DNA of 64,000 nt from Paramyrothecium sp. XJ0827. Its lineage: Eukaryota; Ascomycota; Sordariomycetes; Hypocreales; Stachybotryaceae. The stretch is taken from NCBI GenBank assembly GCA_020881915.1, contig JAJFPB010000006.1, forward strand, positions 4,340,001-4,404,000, given 5' to 3'. Positions 54,910-64,000 of the stretch are shown piece after piece. Position numbers and translations under genes: made by a program. Position 1 is the stretch's first letter. Every line of letters begins with the position of its first letter. The notes under the pieces are model-generated. The model was given only the letters and a program-made list of their open reading frames with translations. It ran no database searches and was not told the DNA's origin.

Positions 54910-57306
54910 ATGGCTCTCCACCGAGCTTTCAAGCAAGCAGTTGACGGCATCAACTATCTCGTCCCCCCACAAATCCTGGTAAGCTTCCTGAGGGCACAAG
55001 CCCAACGCCACTCGCTGCTGGGTACTATTAGCAGGTGCGCTGTTGGCGTGAGCTAACCGCCCTTAACTCTCATCAGGGCACAGTCACCGCTCAGCTTCCC
55101 GCCGATACGATCCGACCCGTCGTTTTAATTGACGGCCATCTCGCACGCCAACCTGCAGATGCCGTCGCCGCACAGCTGACGCATTTCGAATCCTTCGACG
55201 ATGTTTATTCCAAGGCCTTTTCCAGCACCGTCGTTCGTGGCACTCCGGCCAATGACACCAAAGGAGACGATGCCTCAAGCCAACCTCTTGCAGCCTTGTT
55301 CGCCTCGGTCCTCCACACCCCCGCTGACACGGGCGGTTTCTTGCTGCCGCCAGTCCCGTACTCCCTCCATGGTCAGAACACCCAGGTGTTTACGATGCTT
55401 TCGTATACAGAGTCGTACCGCGAGATGTCACGAAGCCAGACGTGTACGTCAAGCCATCTCCACACAAGGCTCCTCCTCGGCGTTCAGCCTGCTAATGTCT
55501 TTCATTTTCGATGCCTTGACCTGGACCCAGGATGATGGCATCTGGAAAGAAATTGCCGTGCCGAGCCGCCTGTATGCCGATCCATCACCCGAACGTCCTC
55601 TCGCGGGCACTCGCACGTGCTTAAAGGACATCTTTCGCCTCAAAGGCGTCAAGACCACAATGATGAGTCACGCCTTTTCATCACTCCATGACCCCGAAGA
55701 AGAGAGCGCCAACTACGTCAAGAAGCTTCTGAAGCTCGGTGTCGTCATTGTGGGAAAACCCAAAATGACCCAATTCGCTTCTTCCGACGACCCTACGGAC
55801 CAATGGATTGACTTTCACTGCCACTTCAATCCCCGTGGCGACATGTACTAGAGACCCTCGGGCAGCTCTTCAGGCACCGCCGCTGCCCTTGCCGGATATG
55901 ACTGGATCGATTACTCAATCGCGGGCGACTGTAAGTGCACCCGTCCCGGAAGCGTCATGTCTGGAGCCTAGTTGACGTTTTCATAGCCGCTGGGAGTGTA
56001 AGAGCGCCCGCAACCTGCAATGGCCTCTTCTACCTTCGCCCCTCCTTTAACTGCACCTCGATGGAGGGTGTTTTCGTCAACTCGCCGTAAGCAAGCGCAC
56101 CTTGACACCTCTGCTCGAGCTGACACCTTGCTAGCAAGTACGATATCGTCGGGCTCTTCACCAGAATCCTAGACGACCTGCATCAGCTGACTCGTCATAC
56201 GTTTGATGTTGAGAAGAACTTCACCGGCTTTCCAAACAAGATTCTGTACCCTCTTGACTTTTTCCCACACAGCAATCCCAAGCATCAAGAGATGGTGGAA
56301 AGTTTTGTCTCGGTACTCGAGAGCTATCTCGGGGTAAAGAGGATCGAGTTCAGCATCGCCGAAAGGTGGACGAAATGTCCACCAGAGGGGGCAGGGGGAA
56401 AAGGTTTAAAAGATTATCTTCAAAAGGCATGTCAATTCCACTCACTAAAAATAGCGATCTCAACTAAACCCGATTTAGAGCGCCTTTGGTCCCTGTGTCA
56501 CGACTACTACCACGAGTTTGATGGTTACCGATCGTTATATCGCCAGAAGTTTGGCAAGGATGCCTACGAAGGACCAATAGTTCACTATCGGTGGTATAGC
56601 CCCTTGGCTGCCCTCGTTCTTCCCTCCCAGGATATTGACGTTGCAACAGGGGCGTAGGCAAGGGTGTTACTGCAGAGGAATACTCGGCTTACATGGACGA
56701 GTTGAAGGTGTTTCGTGACTGGTTTAACGAAAACGTATTCTCAACCGATCGCAGCAGCACTCCGGATGCCATTATGATCATGCCATACGGAAGCGCCAAC
56801 CCCAAAAACGGGGATTCCCCAAATGAGTAAGTATCTGTTCTTGACCAACTCTTCGCTATTGCTAATTGCTGCGTAGAGCGCCTTCTAGTTCGGGCACCAT
56901 CGGAGAAAAGTTCATGTCTCCAATTCTGCAGGTGCCGCAACTTGTGCTGCCATGTGCGTGCGTTCGCTTGAAGCCTCAAGCGCTCGACTGACCCGTTCCA
57001 GTTGCCCAAATGCCTTACCAGTCGAGAATTTCTGGTCGACTGGAACATCGACCGATTGGCAGCACAATCTTGGGAGCCAAGGGTCAGACACCACTGGATT
57101 TCCGCCAGGGCAACAAGCTAAAACTTTCAATAGGAAGCGATCTAATTTTGATTCAGCTGGCTACAGCCGCTTTTGAAGCCGCGTCCTGGCCGACACCATT
57201 GACACAGGCCGATACATGTACCCTCTCGCCGACAACACACGGAATGTTGCAAATGCGGCGCGTGGGGAAAGCCAAAAAGATGGTGCTATTGCCCACATGC
57301 GATTAA
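54910..57306 (+). pseudogene. amidase-signature family pseudogene (locus 1)
   Basis: ATG 54910 opens ALHRAFKQAVDGINYLVPPQ, spliced (intron 54979..55076) to a second exon with an N-terminal beta domain. This is the layout of fungal amidases with an N-terminal extension. A frame change occurs near 55415-55430 (SYRE to VTKPDVYV). The amidase domain follows: the catalytic Lys in TRTCLKDIF, KLGVVIVGKPKMTQFAS, NPRGDMY, then a TAG at 55849, where family members have a further residue. The frame continues with RPSGSSSGTAAALAGYDWID and, after an intron, SAGSVRAPATCNGLF, so both Ser residues of the triad are still visible. The C-terminal half continues through several introns to ILGAKGQTPLDF and a tail ending at 57306. 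It cannot make full-length protein as read. Confidence 0.82.
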
Positions 57307-58367
57307 ATTCCCTACTTTAGTTTGTCTCCGAATAGCAGGAAGCGTCCTCTATAACTTGGGTGCCATGGTGGGTCATTGGCCAGAAGGGTGTGCGGAGGAT
57401 GACTTTGTTCGAGAACAGTCTTGACTTGCGGAGTTTCTCACCGACGGGAGAACTATTGGGCCCTGCTATCTAGCCGCAACAAAGCATTGGCTCCTCAATA
57501 ATCATTTGATGTGGTTTTCCTTTTGTTCTTTTCTCACTAATACACCATCCCAACGCTACCATCACCCACTGTTTGCTTTATTCACGGATAGTCATTGAAC
57601 ATGTCACTGAGGGAAGGTTACGTAATTCATGCAGACCGGGTCTCATTCACCGAGAAATCGCACAATAGGCCTTGTCGCTTTATCTCATCCAAGCGGCCCG
57701 AGCCATCTTACACCGGCAAGAACGGGGCTATGACGGGTGGCGTTTCCGGCCGACATCAAGAGCTCCCCACGACGTAGAGGCGCAAGCTGAATACGGATGC
57801 AGGCCCCGCGTCACCTTGCTTTTCATTGCAACATATGAGTGGCATCCGCGGGTGAATCAGGCTTTGCCTGGCCGCTTCCCTAAATTGATCGGCCATGGAT
57901 GATGGGAGTGAAAAAGTGGCTTTTTCAAGTAGCACTGCATTGGTCAATACCTGGCATGTCCCGCATGATTTAGAGGCTCTCCCCATCGCCCGTTGAGGTA
58001 TGGCGATGTTGGTAACTCTTAGCCTGACAAACTCAGATGTAAATACAAAGCTATAAATTATAGCTCCAACACTCCCAGGCTCACACACGCAAAATTTCAT
58101 ATAGCAGTCACTTAATGTCGTTACAATTTACAATGAGGTAACCGCTCAGGGCAGTGAGATAACGACATTTTCTGCGGGGCCAGGTAGACCTTTCAGGAGA
58201 GTAGCTACGTTCTTTACATTCAGCCATGACTCGAAGCCCGCTACTCTCTAGACCTTCTTGGAAGGCCCGTGTGATCCGAGGTGAAAACTGTTCGCTAAAA
58301 GCAATCGTTTGCGCATGCGAGTAACCTTTTGTGAATGATATCTCTGAAATTCTGGCATAGTCATAGC
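57307..58367. other. intergenic
   Basis: About 1 kb between amidase locus 1 and the interrupted repeat. A 94-residue minus-strand frame starts at 58392 and runs to 58108, beginning MHFLSTKSRYDY. A frame starting MHFLSLKSQYQLY occurs at the same place beside the paralogous repeat at 4030. This could mean a small gene was part of the repeat, but the frames diverge at once, so I do not call it. Confidence 0.35.
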
Positions 58368-58431
58368 GTGATTTGGTAGAAAGAAAATGCATTTGCCTAG
58401 CTACCCTAGAGTTAATTTAAGGGTTTCTATA

Positions 58432-58479
58432 ACGTACATGATAAGCGAGTGCACCAACCAAGCGAGTGCACCAAAAATT
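58432..58479 (+). repeat. left terminal inverted repeat of the Fot-like element
   Basis: Forty-eight bases are identical to the reverse complement of 60240..60287. Inside, the 15-mer AAGCGAGTGCACCAA occurs twice, 17 bp apart, a likely paired transposase-binding site. Confidence 0.93.
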
Positions 58480-58529
58480 ACTCAATCTCTCCTCTTTACA
58501 TCTAATCAACTATTTCTCAACCACCAAAT

Positions 58530-60181
58530 ATGTCACAATCAAATAATGAAGCTAATATGCTTCTCGCTCTTCGGGCCCTTCAAAATGACCCGAAACTGGG
58601 TCTACGACCCGCCGCAAGATTATACCAGGTGGATTATTATGCCCTTCGTCGCCGACAGAGGGGCATCCAGTCTCGGCGCGATACCATCCCCAACTCACGG
58701 AGACTATCCGATCTAGAGGAGCAGATTATTGTCCAGTTCATTCTCGACCTGGATTCGCGAGGATTTCCCCGCGACTGCGTGGTGTTGAAGAAATGGCCAA
58801 CCGACTGCTCGCTGACCGCGACGCGTCACCTGTCGGCAAGCGCTGGGCTTCCAACTTCGTCAGGCGACAACCAGAGCTCAAGACGCGTTTTTTCGTAAAT
58901 ATGACTATCAGAGGGCTAAATGCGAAGATCCAACCATTATTCGCAATTGGTTCCGGCTCGTGGAGAACACAATCGCGAAATATGGCATCGACCTAGCCGA
59001 TATCTACAACTTTGATGAGACCGGCTTTATGATGGGCATAATTGCAAGCGGAATGGTCGTCACAGGTGCAGATAGGCGTGGAAACCCGAAATCAGTCCAG
59101 CCTGGAAACCGGGAATGGGTTACAGTCATTCAGGCGATTAATGCCGAAGGCTGGGCGATCGCGCCGTTCATCGTGGTCGCGGGCCAATATCACCTCGCAA
59201 GCTGGTACCAGGAAAGCAACCTTCCGGGCGACTGGGCTATTGCGACAACTCAAAATGGTTGGACCGACAATGAGACCGGCCTTGAGTGGCTAAAACACTT
59301 TGACCGGCATACCAAGGCCCGATCAACCGGTCGCTATCGTCTTCTGATCCTCGATGGGCATGGAAGTCACCACTCGGTTGACTTTGAGAAATATTGTGAA
59401 GATAACCATATCATTACGCTGTGTATGCCGCCTCATTCGTCTCACCTACTTCAGCCTCTTGATGTCGGGTGCTTTGGGCCACTCAAAAGGCATACGGTCG
59501 AGAAATAGAGCATCTGATCAGGTGCTCTATAACCCACGTTTCTAAGACTGAGTTCTTTCTGGCATTTTACGCCGCCCACCAAGCCGCCATAATAGAAATT
59601 AATATCAAAGGGGGTTTTAGAGGGGCCGGGCTTGTTCCTTTAGACCCAGAAAGTGTCATATCGAAGCTTGATGTGCAGGTACGAACTCCAACACCGATTG
59701 AGGAGGAGGCCGGCCTCCCCGACCCTTGGGTGCCCAAGACGCCAAAGACGGTCCTTGAGGCTACCTCTCAATCTGAATACCTTGAAAGACGAATCAGAAG
59801 GCACCAGGAAGCTCCCCAGCATCTATTGTTGATGCGCTTAAGTCATTTTCTAAGGGAACGAAGGCGATAATGCATCAAATAGCATTATTAAAGTCTGAGA
59901 ACCAGATCCTTCGACAGGCAAATGAGACTCTTAGCAAGCGGCGTAGGGCAAAAAGAACCCGGCTACAGAATGGAGGGAAGATGACTATAGGTGAGGGAAG
60001 GGATGAGATTGATCAGAAAGACGTTGATGCGCAGATAATGGCTGGATTGTTGAGAAGTGGTGGTCGAGGGAGGTCAGCACTGGCGAGAGAAAGGCGCTGT
60101 AGAACCTGTGGAAATACCGGACATAATTCAAGAACATGTCAGATAGTTGTGTTAGTATCTGAAGAAGACGATAGTGATTAA
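58530..60181 (+). pseudogene. pogo/Fot-like transposase with frame changes
   Basis: The transposase starts MSQSNNEANMLLALRALQ with the pipsqueak-type HTH (GLRPAARLYQVDYYALRRR). A frame change near 58770 leads to the CENP-B-type HTH (VGKRWASNFVRRQPELKTRF), and another near 58890 to NTIAKYGIDLADIYNFDETG. The DDE/D core shows the first Asp in YNFDETGF, the second in LLILDGHGSHHS and the third after PPHSSHLLQPLDVGCFGPLK. Further frame changes lie near 59490 and 59815. The C-terminus has a coiled coil (LLKSENQILRQANETL) and a zinc knuckle CRTCGNTGHNSRTC. All motifs of an intact transposase can be seen, but at least four frame changes prevent its synthesis. Confidence 0.88.
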
Positions 60182-60239
60182 TTTTAATTGATTAGATGTT
60201 TTGTAGTGATTTTAAGTAATGTTCTATTTTAATGGTGTG

Positions 60240-60287
60240 AATTTTTGGTGCACTCGCTTGGTTGGTGCACTCGCTTATCATGTACGT
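60240..60287 (-). repeat. right terminal inverted repeat of the Fot-like element
   Basis: It is the exact reverse complement of the left repeat over 48 bases, including both internal 15-mers, and is followed by TA at 60288..60289. Confidence 0.93.
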
Positions 60288-60534
60288 TATTAGTTTCTAT
60301 ATATAGGAGGGAGATTGGATTCCATTCTTACTCGTGAGGCACGAATTTTACATTTTCTTTTATCAAGTTCAGATTTTGCATTGATCAAACAATTCCGTAC
60401 TCACTGATAGGCTAGTAGGTGTGGTGTTTTTGAACCCTATCTTAATAGGTTATGCGAAGCTTCACGCAAAGCAAAGTTCACCGTTTTGGGTTCGTTCCTA
60501 TACACCAAACGGGCCTCTTTCTGTTATGCCTCTT

Positions 60535-62944
60535 TCAAAACACGGACCTGCCAGTCTTTACCTTGCTAGGTCGTTTTGTCTTCTGTAGTATGTCCAGACT
60601 CCAAGAAAGAAGATGTGAGTCCATGCCAGGCGCACCCATCAAAGATATCACCATGGGGATCTTTTCCGTCCGGCCAGTGATGCGAGATTCATACGTGAGC
60701 TCAGAGACTGACGAGTCGAATCGTTAGCACAGCCGAACACCGGCTTCTCCAATTTTTAGAACGGGTTATAGCCAGGGAGACCTTACTTGGTATGGCTAGC
60801 TCTGGCGCATGGAGCAGTGCGGAAAGGTAAGTCTGACGAAGGCCAGGAACTTCGGGATTTTTGTCTCTTGGGTGTTGATCACGATACTTGGGTTCTACTT
60901 TGTCAATGTGTAACGCAACCAAGGTTGACTCGTTGGTCATGTACTCCTGAGCAAACCATTTTGAGAAGATGGAGGTGCGCTCCATAATTTCCTCGTGTTC
61001 ACCAGAACTAACCTTCTTTCCCAGTTTCCTGAATCAAAGTAGAGGTGAATACACGGACGTGTGGAGCTGTTGATTGCTGCAATGGATTGCACTCACCAGT
61101 ACCAACGAACTACTTCTGTCACGAACGGCATGTGACCGTGGGACTCTTCGTAACTCTCCCTGAAGGCGTCAAACGAGTGATATGCTGAGTAGAACCAGCC
61201 ATGGGAGGTCAGCTTAATGCAAAGTGTTAGTAGATTTGTGGTGTCGCCAAACTTCAATCTCCAGGTTGTGTTGTACTAACGTAGTGTAAATATTTGTGTA
61301 GATCCTTTTCTTCTACAGGAGCCGAACTCTTCCAGTCATCTTGAATGGAGATTCTCTTGTACCTGTATCCCGAGGCCTCGCTGATGTCCGCCAGAAAATC
61401 ATTCATGGCCTTTTCTTGCTCCGGGCTCTCTGCAGGTATGAAATCGATAGGATACAAGATAATTCCTTGCGAAGTTGGTTGTGTGCGAGAACCAGGTTCA
61501 GGTTGATCAGCTAGGACTTTGAAAACTTTTGGAAACAAGGAGAGATCTGTGCCTAACCAAGCCGGCACGTCAAACGCTGGCCAAGCCTTTACCATGCCTT
61601 CGCCTGAAATTAGACCAGTTGATGGCCGAAAGCCGAATACGCCTGTCTGTAGTGCAGGAATTCGAGAGCTACCAGTGGCTACCATAGTGGAAGATGGTCA
61701 ACTAGAGGGAGCCAAGGGTTGGTTGGAAATTCAAGGTAACTCACTGTCACTGCATATTGCTATGTCTATTCAGCTGTAAGAGGCGGCGGCGGCAGCACTC
61801 CCGCTGCTGCTGCCTCCAGGAATGAGATAACCATCCCCACGAGGGTTGAATGGAGCCTGGAAGTCAACACTTTGGGTGGGGTGCTCCATCATGGCGAAAG
61901 AGCTGAGATGTGTCTTTCCAAGTATTTGGGCCCCTGCATCAATGAGCCTCGAGATAGCAGTGGCCGAGTGATCCTGAACAGCATGTGTCTCATAGTAGGC
62001 ACGGTTGCCCAGAGATGTCCGTGTGCCACGAATGTGGTAGTTGTCTTTGACGGCTACGCGCAACCCGCTAAGAGGCTTTATGGACCGAGCACACGTTGAC
62101 TCTAATGAGGCGGCGTCCGGGTTCATGTAGTAAGGCCGAGGCGGAACTGCAAGGCTGTGACTGCGATAGCCAGTACCTGCAGCGTCAAGAAGATCGAAGG
62201 ATCTAGTCAGGTAGCAAGACGAGTTTAGTATACAACTTCTGAGTCGAGCGATTGCTGGAGTTCCTCACTGATTAAGCGTGGCAGACGGCCACAGAGCCTG
62301 GACAAAAGCAAGCTGCGGATCTTCATACAACTTCCACACAGCATAAAACAAACCTCGCTGATCGACAAGGTAGAATCCATCATCAAGCTCAAGCTGAGGC
62401 TCATATCTCACGCTCGCGGTGTTCCATTTTTCGAGGACACTCTTTGCGTCGCTGGTGATATCAACCTCCTTGGGCGAGGCGATTCCAGTGAAGATAATTT
62501 CTGAGAGGAACTCGGGTGAGAAGACTTCATCCTCGTCGAGGCAGGCGCGCCAAGCGTGCAATGCCCGATCGTCAACAGTCTGGCCTTTGAGAACTCGAAA
62601 GCATGTGGCGAGTGAGACTGTGTTAGTGGCCGGCCGAGGGTCGGATGAGTACCCGAAGGGGTCGAAGCGCTGCATAGCTTCCTGTTTCAGCCTTTTCTGC
62701 GGAAGCTTGGCTGGAAGGCAAATGGTAGTAACTTGGGGGGGAAGGGGGCACATACGAGCTGACTGGGAACGGACAGCGACCTGGCCAGGTAGTGGTTTCG
62801 ACCCAACCGAAAGCTGATGGCGGATTCGAGGGTGCCTATGTTGGCAATAGCCCTGGAGAGGTTAAATGTGATGTGCATTGGAAAGCGCTTGTCTGGCAGG
62901 AGATGATGTGTTTGCAGAAGTCGAGTGAGAGTAGGCCTGGGCAT
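60535..62944 (-). CDS. amidase-signature enzyme with N-terminal extension (locus 2), 667 codons, one in-frame TGA
   Basis: Seven exons (62944..62756, 62696..62269, 62202..61745, 61678..61281, 61212..61097, 61028..60787, 60707..60535) join in frame at every boundary. An N-terminal domain of about 270 residues ([26 protein letters not shown]) precedes the amidase fold. The triad is visible: Lys in [18 protein letters not shown], cis-Ser in [16 protein letters not shown] and nucleophile Ser in [14 protein letters not shown], formed by splicing. These enzymes hydrolyse amide bonds; the two-domain fungal type includes Arp1-like proteins. A single TGA at 61770..61772 replaces the Trp expected after ASYS, so as written the product stops before the nucleophile. 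Everything after the stop is still well preserved. Locus 2 is convergent with locus 1, with the transposon between them. Confidence 0.82.
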
Positions 62945-63501
62945 TGCCTGTTCGCAATGTCAGCCATGGCTCAAAACCGACAGACAACCTGACCGCGGTC
63001 ACACCCATGACGCCAACCCACCTTTTGACCTGTTGACTAGGTAGATTGCGCATTTAGCCTGACACGAGGAGACCGCTTTTGAGAAAGGAGAGGGAGGGGA
63101 CGGTAGGGGGGGTGGCTTCTCGAAACTTGATGGGCTGGCAATGGTTGGCATTTCAACAATCAAGTGGGGGGACCTGATTCACTGCCTCCAGGGGCTTCCG
63201 AAAAGGGAAGGGTGCACATGTTGGGTTGGGCTGTGCAGCACTGCCTGACAACCGCCTCACGTTTTGCATTTCCCCGAGAAACAATCGACCCCAAATGCTC
63301 AGGTCAGTCCGGCAAGGTATGATAGTAGGGCAGGGTATCGCCTGTATCTACTGGTACTGGACTGTAGGGGTACAGCAACCTTAATAGTCCAGGTTTATTT
63401 GTCCCCCGGTCACACGGAGCGAGCGGAAGAGGCTAACCCATCACTTCTCCAACTGCTTGAGCCGTCGCCCGCACCACGACAAAGACACACCCGCCTTCGC
63501 C
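62945..63501. other. intergenic between divergent amidase loci 2 and 3
   Basis: About 560 bp with G-rich runs near 63090-63110. It presumably holds two promoters. No feature is recognised. Confidence 0.45.
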
Positions 63502-64000
63502 ATGACCTTGTTAGTCCTGAGAGCAGACGTCAACACTCTGAAGAATCTCCTTGCAGATGGCTCACTAACAAGCGTGGACATTGGACAAGTACCTGGACCA
63601 GGTCGGAAAGGAGGACGGCTATCTCCATGCCCTAATTTCCACCCCCTTCAGGGAGCAGCTTCGAGCCATCGCTTTCCAGCTTGACAGCGAGCGCCTATCA
63701 GGCAAGGCACGCAGCCCATTGCACTGGATACCTGTCGTTATCAAGGACAACATCGACACTGCTTCCCACCCTGGGCATGAAAACAACGTCAGGCAGCCTC
63801 GCCCTCTTGGACTCAAAACCTTGAGAAAATGCACCAGTCACCCGAAAGGTAGGGCCGGCGAAGGCAGCTACCCAGGGTACATGGCCATAACTGATTGTCG
63901 CTAGCTACTAGACGCCGGCATCATCATTATGAGAAAAGCCAACCTGAGTGTACGTTCGCTCTTCCCCCCACCTCATGTCCCACATCACATCTGACGCAAA
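63502..64000 (+). pseudogene. amidase-signature family pseudogene (locus 3), runs off window
   Basis: The first frame reads [21 protein letters not shown], the usual start of a single-domain fungal amidase. A frame change near 63580 gives [20 protein letters not shown] and [19 protein letters not shown] with the catalytic Lys. A further frame change near 63765 leads to [16 protein letters not shown], then a TGA, then NAPVTRK. After an intron (about 63840..63903) comes LLDAGIIIMRKANLS at the window edge, where family members have GKANLS. Two frame changes and a stop make this copy non-functional as read. It lacks the N-terminal extension of loci 1 and 2, so it belongs to a different amidase subgroup. 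Confidence 0.75.

Larger units (their letters stand above)
58432..60287 (+). mobile_element. Fot/pogo-type (Tc1/mariner superfamily) DNA transposon, 1,856 bp
   Basis: The element is bounded by perfect 48-bp terminal inverted repeats beginning ACGTACATGATAAGCGAG, and is flanked by TA on both sides (58430..58431 and 60288..60289), the target duplication of this superfamily. It encodes one pogo-like transposase (58530..60181) broken by frame changes. The ends look fresh, while the coding region does not, so it may be movable only if another copy supplies transposase. The paralogous repeat at 4006..4216 gives the empty site. It separates amidase loci 1 and 2. Confidence 0.93.
58368..60433. repeat. 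dispersed repeat, copy interrupted by a transposon
   Basis: The left part (58368..58431) and right part (60288..60433) together correspond to the uninterrupted copy at 4006..4216, with some substitutions. Matching blocks include atgcatttgc, gctaccct(a/g)gagttaatt on the left and ttagtttctata, taggagggagatt, gtaggtgtggtgtttttga on the right. The transposon lies exactly between them. Confidence 0.8.

Overview
This window is nuclear DNA of a filamentous ascomycete (Pezizomycotina). The evidence is many short GT-AG introns of about 45-70 nt with good branch points, Zn2Cys6 regulators, a HET-domain protein, an AA11-type LPMO, But2-like and other small secreted proteins, a pogo/Fot-type transposon, and traces that look like repeat-induced point mutation (RIP). 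A Hypocreales-like Sordariomycete is my guess from gene style only. I found no rRNA, tRNA or CRISPR. The density of broken genes and relics resembles a fast-evolving accessory or subtelomeric region. 

Layout. 0-6 kb: the 3' end of an ABCC/MRP transporter, then two small secreted proteins. 6.8-15.3 kb: a TauD/TfdA dioxygenase, a GNAT acetyltransferase, a Zn2Cys6-type regulator and a secreted AA11-like LPMO with a repeat linker and chitin-binding-like tail. 15.3-19.8 kb is gene-poor and holds one decayed membrane-protein gene. 19.9-21.7 kb: a seven-exon secreted protein that joins a jacalin-like domain to a probable aerolysin-like pore-forming domain. 22-29 kb: a RIP-like copy of part of an SDR gene, a Zn2Cys6 relic, an Old-Yellow-Enzyme-like oxidoreductase, the SDR itself, a 190-bp tandem duplication and a frameshifted HhH-GPD glycosylase. 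29.5-35.6 kb: a PRISE-type reductase, a C2H2+Zn2Cys6 regulator with a homopolymer frameshift and a gutted DNA polymerase eta copy. 36-40.5 kb: an MFS permease divergent from a second TauD dioxygenase, a plausible uptake-plus-oxidation pair. 40.7-46.3 kb: relics around a cationic secreted protein. 47-48 kb: a secreted alpha/beta hydrolase. 

49.9-54.4 kb: a HET-domain gene converges on a damaged NLR gene (hydrolase-like N-domain plus NB-ARC), a typical fungal allorecognition or immunity arrangement. 54.9-64 kb: three amidase-signature loci, each broken differently. Between the first two sits a 1,856-bp Fot-like element with perfect 48-bp inverted repeats and a TA target duplication. It interrupts a repeat whose uninterrupted paralogue lies at about 4.0-4.2 kb in the same window. 

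Exon models were checked by hand for reading-frame continuity. Multi-exon genes such as the permease (8 exons), the jacalin/aerolysin gene (7) and both TauD genes (3-4) join without error, which argues that the frameshifts elsewhere are mostly real decay rather than poor sequence. I could not run homology searches, so family names rest on motif recognition.
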